Part shown: positions 1 through 6,848 of the stretch, piece after piece
How positions within the stretch are numbered: the first letter of the stretch is position 1
How the letters are laid out: each line of letters opens with the position of its first letter
Origin: JBEKYD01 sp049509915
Lineage (GTDB): Bacteria > Acidobacteriota > Terriglobia > Bryobacterales > Bryobacteraceae
DNA length: 15,418 bases
Direction of reading: 5' to 3'
Assembly (NCBI GenBank): GCA_049509915.1
Contig: JBEKZL010000202.1
Span: 1-15,418, forward strand
Position numbers and translations under genes: made by a program
Notes under the pieces: generated by a model
Told to the model about the DNA's origin: nothing
Seen by the model: only the letters and a program-made list of their open reading frames with translations
Databases searched by the model: none

Positions 1-827
1 TCCAGAAACAGCACGCCGGCCAGGCCGATGCGCGCCCGGTCCGGCACCGGCGTCTCCAGGTTGCGATCGCGCTTCTCGCCTTCCACCACCTCGATCGAGG
101 AGGGCACCGGCTGGCCGTCGATGGTGGTTCCCAGCCGGCTCAGGTCCTTCAAAAAGAAGCGCCCGCTTTCGGGATCGCGCCGCAGGCGCAGGTGCTCGCG
201 GGAAACGTCGGGCAGGGTATCCAGCTTCAGGTCGGTCCAATAGTCGCGTCCGCCGCGGCCCACCACGATCTCGTTCTTGGTAATCGAAAACGTCTTGCGG
301 CCTCCATTATCCTCGTACTCGACGGTTGCGAATGCACCGGCTTCGGCCGCAGCTACGGCTACCGTCGGCTGCAGGCTGGTGCGCGCCGTACTTTCCAGAC
401 GGCGCGTCGAGATCCGCTTGGTCATGCTTCCGGCGCCGAACTCGGTTTTGGCGGGTAAGGCCAGCTCGGAATTCACTACGATGTCGCCCGGTGCGACGTC
501 GTCGTCGGTGTTTTCGTGAATCCCGATCTGCCAGCCCCCTTCCGGAGCGCTCACCTTGGGTAGGTCGCGGCGGGCGATTTTCAACCGCTCGCCAAGCGAG
601 GCGCGGTTGAGCGATTCCAGCTCGGCGTCGAGCGCGCGGCGGGCTTCCTCCACGATGCGGGGCGCGATGCCGCGCAGCCGCTCCAGATCGTCGGGATAGA
701 GATAGACCTGGTAAATGGACGGCGGCAGAGTGGAGTACTGCAGGGGTTCGAGGCCCTCGCGCATGTTGCGCACGATCTCCAGAATGATCTCGCGCGCCGT
801 CGCCGCCGACCGGGAAGGGCGTTCCAT
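1..827 (-). CDS. FHA-domain protein with FhaA/DUF3662-like N-terminus (3' end outside window)
   Basis: This frame is open from ATG at 825-827 to the left edge, giving about 275 codons without a stop, so the C-terminus is missing. Residues about 38-85 (IYQVYLYPDDLERLRGIAP and an acidic/basic helix) resemble the DUF3662 N-terminal domain of FhaA-type proteins. Residues about 180-245 form a forkhead-associated domain: VVGRG at 188-192, the phosphothreonine-contacting SREH at 209-212, and LGTTIDG at 232-238. FHA domains bind phosphothreonine, so the protein is probably a cytoplasmic adaptor or substrate of Ser/Thr kinases. Residues about 90-165 are a less conserved linker. The start is supported by a weak AGGT 5 nt before ATG. 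The N-terminal family match is from memory; the FHA call is firm. Confidence 0.85.
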   Translation of the reverse strand, partial: MERPSRSAATAREIILEIVRNMREGLEPLQYSTLPPSIYQVYLYPDDLERLRGIAPRIVEEARRALDAELESLNRASLGERLKIARRDLPKVSAPEGGWQIGIHENTDDDVAPGDIVVNSELALPAKTEFGAGSMTKRISTRRLESTARTSLQPTVAVAAAEAGAFATVEYEDNGGRKTFSITKNEIVVGRGGRDYWTDLKLDTLPDVSREHLRLRRDPESGRFFLKDLSRLGTTIDGQPVPSSIEVVEGEKRDRNLETPVPDRARIGLAGVLFL

Positions 828-838
828 AGGTACCTAGT

Positions 839-1108
839 TCAGTTTAACAGCGGGGTGAGCTCGGTTTGCCGTACCGGGCGGTTCGAATCTACCGAAACGG
901 GCTCCCCTTGAGAGCATAGTCGAGCACTTCCCGCCGAACATGGAATTCGCTCATGGCCCGATTGCCCCCCGCATTGCCCGCAATAGTGGCACGCAGCGCG
1001 GCCGTTGATGGAGCGAGTCAGCATGGCCAGGCGCGACGGAATGCAGGGATGCCCAGCTTCCGGCACGACTCTTGGATCAGTAGGATCGTCCCACGCCAAC
1101 CCTGACAT
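839..1108 (-). pseudogene. Decayed fragment of a GMC-family oxidoreductase
   Basis: The spacer between the FHA gene and the dipeptidase gene has a minus frame whose part at about 968-1060 reads IPSRLAMLTRSINGRAACHY followed by CGQCG. This matches, from memory, an internal segment of acidobacterial GMC (glucose-methanol-choline) oxidoreductases, where it continues as CGQCGRGC. Here similarity stops right after CGQCG and the frame runs on as unrelated residues to 839. There is no FAD-binding GxGxxG region and no C-terminal His/Asn catalytic region, and the adjacent dipeptidase start at 1127 leaves no room for either. It is therefore a remnant, not a gene. The rest of 828-1126 shows no gene. Confidence 0.6.
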
Positions 1109-1112
1109 GCGC

Positions 1113-1118
1113 TAGACT
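1113..1118 (+). promoter_or_regulatory. Putative -10 box for a leaderless dipeptidase transcript
   Basis: TAGACT ends exactly 8 nt before the ATG at 1127, and no Shine-Dalgarno sequence lies between. The same spacing occurs before nadB and maf. No good -35 hexamer is visible. Confidence 0.35.
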
Positions 1119-1126
1119 CTGACGCT

Positions 1127-2284
1127 ATGGATCAACCATCCCGCGGGACGACGCGGCGGCAGGCACTGGCGGCGAGTGCAGCCCTGGCCGCCGCTCCGTT
1201 TGTGAACCGTTCCCGCTATCGTCTCTTTGGTCAATTGGCCGAATATTCCGCCCGCGCCGTCAAGTTGGTCCGCGATTCGCTGGTCATCGATATGCTCGAC
1301 CAGTTTCTCTATCGCAAGGATCGGCAGTCCACCCTGCGTGCCTGGCTGACGAAGCCGGGCGCCTTCACTGAAGCCGACTTCGCGCGTTTCCGCGAATCCG
1401 GCATCAACGCCATCAATTTCGGCGAGCGCGTGGATAATTACGAAGAGGGCATTCGGCTTTTCGCCGATTGGAACGGATTTATCGCCGCCTATCCGGATTG
1501 GCTGATGCGCATCGGCCGCGGAGCCGATTTTCAGAGGGCCAAATCCTCCGGACGCTACGGCATCCTCTTCGGGCTGCAGGACGCCGTTCAATTTCGCCGC
1601 GCGGAAGACGTCGACACCTTCTACGGGCTGGGACAGCGGGTTTCGCAGTTGACCTACAACTTTCGCAACCTGGTCGGCAACGGCGCATTCGAGCCGCACG
1701 ACGACGGCATCAGCGAGTTCGGAGCTCGCATCGTGGCGCGCATGAACCAGTTGGGGATGGCGGTGGATTGCGGGCATGCCGGCGACCGCACGATGCTCGA
1801 CGCCTTCTCGATTTCGAAACGCCCGGTCATCGTTTCGCACGGCAATTGCCGCGCCCTGAACCCCGGCCATCCGCGCTGCCTCACCGACGAGGCCATCCGG
1901 GCCCTGGCCAAACAGGGCGGCGTGATGGGCATCAACTTCATCAGCTTCATGGTGAAGGACCACGAGCCCACCACGGTGGACGATGTCATCGACCACTTCG
2001 ACTACGTGGCGCGCCTGGTGGGCGTGGAACACGTAGGCGTGGGCAGCGACATGGGCATCGAGAGCAACGATTGGGGCGACCCCAAGGTGCTCACACAAAT
2101 GCTGACCTCCGCCGACAAGCGCTACCGCGTCCATCATCGCGAAGCCGTCGCGCACCTTGACCATCCCAAGCGCACCTACGACCTGACCGAGGCCCTGATC
2201 CGCCGCCAGTACACCGACGAACACATCCGCTTGATCCTGGGTGAAAACTGGCGCAGAGTGCTGACGGATGTTTGGGGCGGCTAG
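1127..2284 (+). CDS. Exported peptidase M19 (membrane dipeptidase-like) family protein
   Basis: The product is 385 aa. The N-terminus has TRRQALAASAALAAAPFV (residues 9-26), a twin-arginine-type export signal, so the protein probably acts in the periplasm. The fold is a metal-dependent TIM barrel of the renal-dipeptidase family: CGHAGDRT with His217, RPVIVSH with His238, and EHVGVGSD with Asp308 follow the family pattern, as does FYGLGQRVSQLTYN at 165-178. The first metal motif (canonical DGHND) reads IDMLDQF at 54-60. The usual bridging Glu position reads GLQDA, with Gln151. Classic dipeptidase chemistry, hydrolysis of dipeptides by a binuclear zinc site, is therefore uncertain. It may bind one metal or act on another amide. 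The gene stands alone on plus, and its start is supported by the upstream TAGACT box rather than a ribosome binding site. Confidence 0.88.
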   Translation: MDQPSRGTTRRQALAASAALAAAPFVNRSRYRLFGQLAEYSARAVKLVRDSLVIDMLDQFLYRKDRQSTLRAWLTKPGAFTEADFARFRESGINAINFGERVDNYEEGIRLFADWNGFIAAYPDWLMRIGRGADFQRAKSSGRYGILFGLQDAVQFRRAEDVDTFYGLGQRVSQLTYNFRNLVGNGAFEPHDDGISEFGARIVARMNQLGMAVDCGHAGDRTMLDAFSISKRPVIVSHGNCRALNPGHPRCLTDEAIRALAKQGGVMGINFISFMVKDHEPTTVDDVIDHFDYVARLVGVEHVGVGSDMGIESNDWGDPKVLTQMLTSADKRYRVHHREAVAHLDHPKRTYDLTEALIRRQYTDEHIRLILGENWRRVLTDVWGG

Positions 2285-2325
2285 GAGCCGCTTTGCCGTG
2301 GGGCAGACCTAGGCAGACACCGGCG

Positions 2326-2611
2326 CTAATGAATGTCTATCTTGAGCAGGGCGTCCGAGTGTTCGTGCCGCCAGTCCCGGTATGATTGCTGATCGTTGAC
2401 TCTGAGCTTGGCGAAGTCGCGATTCTTGCGATGGTTCTGTGTCACGTACACGCGGTACGCCTGATCTTCATGACTGTCCCACCGATGATCGTCATTGTGC
2501 TTCTTGTCGTGGTAAGTGCGAGCGGATTCGGCTCGCAAGGTTATTGGAGCTACTGCGATTCGGGGCTACAAGGGCGGCGCACAGCAAGGCCGCATTCCAG
2601 AAACGGGGCAT
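2326..2611 (-). pseudogene. Frameshifted small secreted His/Asp/Arg-rich protein
   Basis: A good ribosome binding site (AGGAG, 7 nt spacer) precedes ATG at 2609-2611, which starts MPRFWNAALLCAALVA, a signal-peptide core. That frame then loses sense and stops at 2492. The neighbouring frame, open from a TAG at 2566-2568 down to the stop at 2326, encodes a polar mature domain (YHDKKHNDDHRWDSHEDQAY, later YRDWRHEHSDALLKIDIH). Removing one base from the G4 run at 2562-2565 joins the two into a 94-aa protein with a complete signal peptide. The mature part resembles, from memory, short uncharacterised acidobacterial exported proteins with repeated YH/DH, HEDxAYR and WRHxHSD motifs. The function is unknown. 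It lies 147 nt downstream of the DUF2934 gene and could share its transcript. It is either a true frameshift or a one-base sequence error. Confidence 0.55.
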
Positions 2612-2758
2612 TGGTTGTCTCCTGGCCGTCGATGAGTGCAATCGTCGCGCCAACCCTCGATACGATGAATACAGAGGCGTGTGCACCCGCGCAGCGTGCA
2701 GAAACTGCATTGGGAGGTGCGAGGGTTGCCGCGGACGCGGGAGGAGCGCGGCCGAAGT

Positions 2759-3172
2759 TCAAGCTCCCGCGGCGCGACGGGTTAGAGCGTCTCGATTCGC
2801 AACCCGGGCGCACGAACCACGCGCATCCCAGACCCAGCGGGCGCAAGCCCATTCACGTTCCCATATCTCCCAGTGTCCCTCCCATCGTTCCCATGCGAAC
2901 TTAGCCGCCATCTTGGACCCGGTGTCCGTAGCGGGGGGGGGCGGCGGACATCGGGACGGATCTTCGAGCGTCGGGGTGAGCGCGTTTCTGAGCATCGCTT
3001 CCGCCCGAAGCCAATGTTCCAAATCCGATCCAATGGGACAACCGCTATCCAGCCACAATTGATACGCAACCGTGGCGATTTCGTTTTCAGTCGGGCTCAC
3101 AATTCCGGCAGTTTTCGCGGGCCCACCGGCGGTGCTCATTTCACGCACCATCTTGAGTGCTTGGCCTGCCAT
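2759..3172 (-). CDS. DUF2934 domain protein
   Basis: The product is 137 aa. Residues about 27-62 (ENEIATVAYQLWLDSGCPIG then SDLEHWLRAEAML) carry the DUF2934 signature: helix, AYxLWxxxGxPxGxDxEHWxxAE, helix. This is a short domain common in acidobacteria and proteobacteria with no assigned function. The start at 3172 is well supported by AAGGAG with a 7 nt spacer. After the domain the sequence enters a proline run (CPPPPP) encoded by nine consecutive cytosines, then a Trp/Glu-rich tail (WERWEGHWEIWERE) encoded by a TCCCA-rich repeat. The tail is probably not conserved. A one-base change in the C9 run would give a tail ending at 2782 or a product of only about 95 aa. The domain is soluble and no export signal is seen. 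Confidence 0.75.
   Translation of the reverse strand: MAGQALKMVREMSTAGGPAKTAGIVSPTENEIATVAYQLWLDSGCPIGSDLEHWLRAEAMLRNALTPTLEDPSRCPPPPPATDTGSKMAAKFAWERWEGHWEIWEREWACARWVWDARGSCARVANRDALTRRAAGA
2858..2893. repeat. Degenerate TCCCA-rich direct-repeat tract
   Basis: On plus, TTCCCAT, TCTCCCA, TCCCTCCCAT and TTCCCAT follow one another within 36 nt. The tract lies inside the 3' part of the DUF2934 reading frame and produces its W-E-R/W-E-G tail. Confidence 0.6.
2933..2941. repeat. G9 homopolymer (C9 in the DUF2934 coding strand)
   Basis: Nine consecutive G on plus, within the DUF2934 gene just after the conserved domain. It is prone to slippage, or to sequencing error. Each of the three frames beyond it gives a different C-terminus. 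Confidence 0.9.
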
Positions 3173-3208
3173 GGTCGCTCTCCTTCTTCGCGCGCGCTGA
3201 GCCGCAAA

Positions 3209-3224
3209 TGGATGGGTCCATCCA
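3209..3224. promoter_or_regulatory. Perfect 7-bp inverted repeat in the DUF2934 leader
   Basis: TGGATGG-GT-CCATCCA is a perfect inverted repeat with a 2-nt centre, located 37-52 nt upstream of the DUF2934 start codon and before its ribosome binding site. It could be an operator or a leader hairpin. No regulator is identified. Confidence 0.35.
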
Positions 3225-3399
3225 ATCGAGCACGCGGGAGTCAGAGGCCCGCCGGGACCGTTATGGATCCAGCCTATAATACGAACTCAGAGCAACATTG
3301 AGGCCTTAGTGCATTCAGCCTCACACTGTAGGCAATCTGGGGTGTGGTTCAGCACGGATAGCAGAGAACCTGCATTCCACAACTAGAAGCCCAGATACG

Positions 3400-3414
3400 A
3401 GGTCACAGCGACCT
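3400..3414. promoter_or_regulatory. Palindrome AGGTC-N5-GACCT near a putative transcription start
   Basis: A 5-bp inverted repeat with a 5-nt centre lies just downstream of the transcription start predicted from the TTGACA promoter at 3429-3457 (minus). That position would suit an operator. The rest of 3173-3490 shows no gene. Confidence 0.3.
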
Positions 3415-3428
3415 GCGGTACTAGATAT

Positions 3429-3457
3429 ATTGTGTAGCGGCTCCGGGCATCTGTCAA
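3429..3457 (-). promoter_or_regulatory. Sigma70-like promoter reading toward the DUF2934 gene
   Basis: On minus, consensus TTGACA (3457-3452) is followed by a 17-bp spacer and CACAAT (3434-3429, 4 of 6 to consensus). It points away from the nadB 3' end toward the DUF2934 gene, and would give a leader of about 250 nt with no open frame of note. Confidence 0.35.
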
Positions 3458-3490
3458 TGGGGGGCGAATCGGCAATGTCGAACCCGCGAA

Positions 3491-5092
3491 TTAGTGGCGG
3501 CACTGAGGGATTTCGGCTGTCACGGGCCGGCTCGATCCATCTCCGTCGACGTGATCCGCCATATTTCCCCCACCAAATTCGATTTCCCGGCCGCGCCGTG
3601 CGATCGAGTGTTTCTTGAAATCCGCGCTGTTGGCGGGATAGTCAGTGCGGTATTGCGCGCCTCGGCTTTCGAGGCGCGCCAGCGCCGCCCGCGCGATCAG
3701 CCACACCACCTCCCGGAGGTTGCGGGCGGCCAACGCATCCGGGCCGGGCGCGTTGCCGGCCGCATCCTGTTCCAACCTGCCGCACGCCGCCGCCAGTTCG
3801 GCGCCGTGGCGTACGATGCCGCAATTGTCCCAGGCCAGCCGGCGAATCTCGCCCGCCGTCGCGGCCGGTGTCGCGCCGGCGGGCGGGCCTCCGGACCGCA
3901 ACGCCTTCCCGGGTACCGACTCCCGCATGGCGCGCCCCGCTCGCGCGCCGAACACTACCGCTTCCAGCAGCGAATTGCTGGCCAGCCGGTTGGCGCCGTG
4001 CACGCCGCTGGACGCCACTTCTCCGGCAGCGAAAAGGCGCGCGATGGTGGTTCGCCCGTCCAGGTCCGTGCGCACGCCGCCCATGGCGTAGTGCGCCGCC
4101 GGCGCAACCGGAGCGGCCTGGCGCCCAAGGTCTACGCCGTAATCGAGGCAGGTCCGGTAAATGCGAGGGAAACGCTCGCGTACGAACGCTTCGCCGCGGC
4201 CGGTGAGGTCGAGGAACACCGAGCCGGCTCCGCTCCGCTTCATTTCCGCCACAATGGCTCGCGCCACCACGTCGCGGGGCGCCAGCTCCGCCATCGGATG
4301 ATAGCGCTCCATGAACCGCTCGCCGGCCGCGTTGCGGAGCGTGGCGCCCTCGCCGCGCAACGCTTCTGACAGCAGAAAGCGCGGGGTGCCTTCGAGCGCC
4401 AGCGCGGTGGGATGAAATTGCACGAATTCGATATCGGCGATCTCGGCCCCGGCACGGTACGCCATGGCCACGCCATCGCCGGTAGCCACGGCCGGATTAG
4501 TGGTATTGCCGAATGCCTGGCCCAGGCCGCCGGTCGCGAGCAGCACCGCGCCCGCATGGATCGGTTCGGCCCCGGCTGCACCGTGCCCGTACACCAGCGC
4601 GCCCCGCGCCTCCTCCCCGTCCAGCAGCAGATCCGCCACTGCGGCGAAAGCCCGGAATTCCACGCTGGGCAGCGAGGCGGCTTTCCGGTACAGCACGCGG
4701 GCGATCTCCCGGCCGGTGGAATCGCCATGCGCGTGCAGAATGCGATTGCGGCTGTGAGCGCCCTCGCGAGCAAACGCCAGGTGGGTTCCTTCGCGGTCGA
4801 ATTCCGCACCCCAGCCGATCAACTGCTCAATCGCCGCCGGCCCGTCCTCCACCAGCGCATGCACGGCTTCCCGCTCGCAAAGCCCGTCGCCGGCATAGAC
4901 GGTGTCGCTTTCGTGCAGCCCGATTTCGTCGTCGTCGGCTAGAGCCGCCGCAATGCCGCCCTGCGCGTATTCGGAAGCCGACTCGTGCAGGCTCTCCTTG
5001 GCTACCACCAGAACGCGCCCGGCTGGAGCCAGCTCGATCGCCGCCCGCAGCCCCGCCACGCCCGCGCCTATCACCAGGAAATCGGGTCCCAT
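3491..5092 (-). CDS. nadB: L-aspartate oxidase
   Basis: The product is 533 aa, the normal length for NadB. This cytoplasmic flavoenzyme oxidises L-aspartate to iminoaspartate, the first step of de novo NAD synthesis. Iminoaspartate is then used by quinolinate synthase (NadA), which is not in the window. Seen in the sequence: FAD dinucleotide motif VIGAGVAGLRAA (7-18), SEYAQGGIAAA (40-50), HSRNRILHAHGD (113-124), EFVQFHPTA with His227, APRDVVARA with catalytic-type Arg273, HYAMGGV with His334, and the FAD-binding GANRLASNSLLEA with Arg369. The C-terminal helical domain of the SdhA/NadB family follows. The start is fixed by an in-frame TGA 12 nt upstream. No Shine-Dalgarno is visible, but TATGAT ends 8 nt before ATG. 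The last residues (SSRPVTAEIPQCRH) look non-conserved. Confidence 0.96.
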   Translation of the reverse strand: MGPDFLVIGAGVAGLRAAIELAPAGRVLVVAKESLHESASEYAQGGIAAALADDDEIGLHESDTVYAGDGLCEREAVHALVEDGPAAIEQLIGWGAEFDREGTHLAFAREGAHSRNRILHAHGDSTGREIARVLYRKAASLPSVEFRAFAAVADLLLDGEEARGALVYGHGAAGAEPIHAGAVLLATGGLGQAFGNTTNPAVATGDGVAMAYRAGAEIADIEFVQFHPTALALEGTPRFLLSEALRGEGATLRNAAGERFMERYHPMAELAPRDVVARAIVAEMKRSGAGSVFLDLTGRGEAFVRERFPRIYRTCLDYGVDLGRQAAPVAPAAHYAMGGVRTDLDGRTTIARLFAAGEVASSGVHGANRLASNSLLEAVVFGARAGRAMRESVPGKALRSGGPPAGATPAATAGEIRRLAWDNCGIVRHGAELAAACGRLEQDAAGNAPGPDALAARNLREVVWLIARAALARLESRGAQYRTDYPANSADFKKHSIARRGREIEFGGGNMADHVDGDGSSRPVTAEIPQCRH

Positions 5093-5100
5093 CCACTGCG

Positions 5101-5106
5101 ATCATA
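5101..5106 (-). promoter_or_regulatory. Putative -10 box for a leaderless nadB transcript
   Basis: TATGAT on minus ends 8 nt before the nadB ATG, with no ribosome binding site between. It matches the -10 consensus at five of six positions. No clear -35 is visible. The rest of 5107-5235 holds no gene. Confidence 0.4.
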
Positions 5107-5235
5107 ACAAGCGCCGCCAAGCGCCATCGCACGGCCGGCGCACCCCGGTCTTGCGCGCGCCACCCCGTTCGCTCATGACTGTTTGACGAGCCGGCCGATC
5201 GGGAACGTGTAGCGCCGACGACCGGATTTGAGTGG

Positions 5236-6222
5236 TCAACCAGGCTGACCGCCGGAATGAGGCGGAGGAGCGGTCGAATTCGGAGCGGGTTTTCCGTCCA
5301 CCGTGTTTGGCTCCATCAGTTCGATGCGGGTCCCGTCGGGATCGTACAGGTTAATCTGGCGTTTGCGGTTGATGCCGATCTTGATCGCGATTTCGCGGTC
5401 GTAGCCGGCTTTCGGCGCGCGGCGCTTCAGTTCCGCCAGGGCCTCCTCGGCGTTGGGCACCATCAGGGAGGCATGGTGCGCGGTGCCGCGCGCGTCAGGC
5501 GCCGGCAGTTTGCCATACAGCATCAGCTCCAGGTAGTCCTGCCCCTCGGCGGGCCTCAGGTTGACCCAACTCAGCACGTTCGGCGTGCTGCTGCCCCGCC
5601 AGAATTCCCGAAAGCCGAGAATGCCGCCATAAAACTCCATCGACCGGTCCAGGTTTCCCGCCAGCACGCCCACGTGCAGGATGCGGTCCGAAATGCGCGT
5701 CGCCGGCATGAACTTGCCCGCTTCCCGCGAAGTCCAGCTATCCGGCTGGTATTCCACCATCTCCACGAGGTGGCCGTCCGGGTCCTTGACGTTGAAATTC
5801 TTATTGCCGGTTTGTCCCTTGCCGACCGAGCCCTTATCCCCCACGACGGCCACTCCCCTCGACTTCAGGTAGCTATACAGCCGGTCGGCGCTGTCGGTGT
5901 AGAAGGAAATGTGATTGAGTTGGCCTTCGCCGCGATCCGCCTCGGTGAAGATTTCGAAATACTGGCGATCGTTCACCTTCACGAAGGCAATCCGCACGCC
6001 GCCTGCCTTGTCGGGCAGGGTGAACGGCTCGGCAAACCCCAGAAAGTCTTCATAGAACCGCCGGGTCTTTGCCAGATCCTTGACGTAAATCGCCATGTGG
6101 GCGATCCCCAGAATCTGTGGCCGCTCCGCCGCGCCCGGGGTTGGGGTCTGTGCCCCTGCCACCGCCCCGAAGATGGCCGGCACGATCAGGATGCCGGCAG
6201 AGGCTTTGAACAAACTCGTCAT
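5236..6222 (-). CDS. Exported protein with two VOC (glyoxalase-fold) domains
   Basis: The product is 328 aa from ATG at 6220-6222. An N-terminal signal peptide (MTSLFKASAGILIVPAIFGA, ending near VAGAQ) implies export. Two vicinal-oxygen-chelate domains follow at about 37-160 and 178-305. Each keeps a full metal set: His42, Glu90, His104 and Glu154 in the first, and His183, Glu232, His249 or 250 and Glu301 in the second. Family members include glyoxalase I, ring-cleavage dioxygenases and fosfomycin-resistance enzymes. The substrate here is unknown, and periplasmic location argues against methylglyoxal detoxification. The tail is Pro/Gly-rich. An alternative ATG 30 nt upstream (6252) is less likely because it has no ribosome binding site and puts extra residues before the signal. 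The chosen start has GAGGG 10 nt upstream. Confidence 0.88.
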   Translation of the reverse strand: MTSLFKASAGILIVPAIFGAVAGAQTPTPGAAERPQILGIAHMAIYVKDLAKTRRFYEDFLGFAEPFTLPDKAGGVRIAFVKVNDRQYFEIFTEADRGEGQLNHISFYTDSADRLYSYLKSRGVAVVGDKGSVGKGQTGNKNFNVKDPDGHLVEMVEYQPDSWTSREAGKFMPATRISDRILHVGVLAGNLDRSMEFYGGILGFREFWRGSSTPNVLSWVNLRPAEGQDYLELMLYGKLPAPDARGTAHHASLMVPNAEEALAELKRRAPKAGYDREIAIKIGINRKRQINLYDPDGTRIELMEPNTVDGKPAPNSTAPPPHSGGQPG

Positions 6223-6253
6223 AAGTGTTTGGCCCTCGCTACCCGCCATCATC

Positions 6254-6263
6254 AGACTACACT
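6254..6263. promoter_or_regulatory. Divergent overlapping -10 boxes between the VOC gene and maf
   Basis: TACACT on plus (6258-6263) ends 8 nt before the preferred maf ATG at 6272. TAGTCT on minus (6259-6254) would start a leader of about 25 nt before the VOC gene. The two boxes overlap by two bases, so the two promoters could compete. No -35 is recognised. Confidence 0.35.
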
Positions 6264-6271
6264 GAATGTCT

Positions 6272-6844
6272 ATGCTGGTGCTGGCCTCTCAGTCCCCGCG
6301 GCGCAGCGAGATTTTGCGTCAGGCGGGGATCCCCTTTATGGTTCGAGCGGCGCAAGTGGACGAAACCGCGCTGGCGGGCGAGACCGCGGAGCGGTACGTC
6401 GCCCGGCTGGCGGAAGCCAAGGCGCGCGCGGTCCCGGCCGCGGCCGGGGAGATCGTGCTCGGCGCCGACACTACCGTGGCCATCGACCACCATCTTCTCG
6501 GCAAACCCGAAGACCGGGCCGATGCGCGCCGCATGCTGGCGCTGCTTTCCGGACGCCGGCACGAAGTCCTGACCGGCGTGTGCCTGCGCCGCGGCGAGGT
6601 CCTCACCACCGCGGTGGAATCGACTGGCGTGTGGTTCGCCCCGCTCACCGCGCTCGAAATCGCCGACTACGCCGCCAGCGGCGAACCCATGGATAAGGCC
6701 GGTGCGTACGCGATCCAGGGCCTGGCCTCCAAATTCATCGAGCGCATCGAAGGCTGCTATTACAATGTCGTCGGCCTGCCCGTGGCGCTGGTGTATCGCC
6801 TGCTGCGAACTGGTCAGATGACCACTTCCGATGTGTTACCGTAG
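6272..6844 (+). CDS. maf: Maf-family nucleoside triphosphate pyrophosphatase
   Basis: The product is 190 aa, the usual length. Maf proteins hydrolyse non-canonical or excess nucleoside triphosphates to monophosphates in the cytoplasm. YhdE-type members act on dTTP and UTP. Seen: LASQSPRRSEIL near the N-terminus (phosphate-binding SPRR), GADT in the middle with the catalytic Asp, GKPEDRADARRML, GEPMDKAGAYAIQG and NVVGLP near the C-terminus. The DKAGAYAIQG form favours the YhdE-type (dTTP/UTP) group. The start at 6272 (MLVLASQ) is chosen over the ATG at 6266 because family members begin this way and because TACACT lies exactly 8 nt upstream. Only 4 nt separate its stop from the antitoxin gene, so the two are probably cotranscribed. 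Confidence 0.94.
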   Translation: MLVLASQSPRRSEILRQAGIPFMVRAAQVDETALAGETAERYVARLAEAKARAVPAAAGEIVLGADTTVAIDHHLLGKPEDRADARRMLALLSGRRHEVLTGVCLRRGEVLTTAVESTGVWFAPLTALEIADYAASGEPMDKAGAYAIQGLASKFIERIEGCYYNVVGLPVALVYRLLRTGQMTTSDVLP

Positions 6845-6848
6845 AGTT

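Noticed and set aside
886..953. 21-codon minus frame starting MSEFHVRREVLDYALKG within the GMC remnant
   Set aside because: Too short, no ribosome binding site, no recognised family. It may be an alternative frame of the decayed gene.
1112..2224. Minus-strand open frame of 370 codons
   Set aside because: It is the antisense shadow of the M19 gene, which has clear family motifs and an export signal. The antisense protein shows no recognisable domain.
2386..3062. Two overlapping plus-strand frames of 172 and 207 codons in the 2.3-3.5 kb spacer
   Set aside because: Neither has a ribosome binding site or recognisable domain. Both lie opposite the DUF2934 gene and the small secreted protein gene.
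3275..3280. Perfect TATAAT on plus
   Set aside because: No acceptable -35 hexamer at 16-18 nt and no plus-strand gene downstream before the convergent nadB end.
3321..3503. 60-codon minus frame after nadB
   Set aside because: It overlaps the nadB 3' end out of frame, with no ribosome binding site and no recognisable motif.
5257..6696. Plus-strand open frame of 479 codons
   Set aside because: It runs antisense to the VOC gene and then out of frame through maf. Its composition is typical of high-GC shadow frames.
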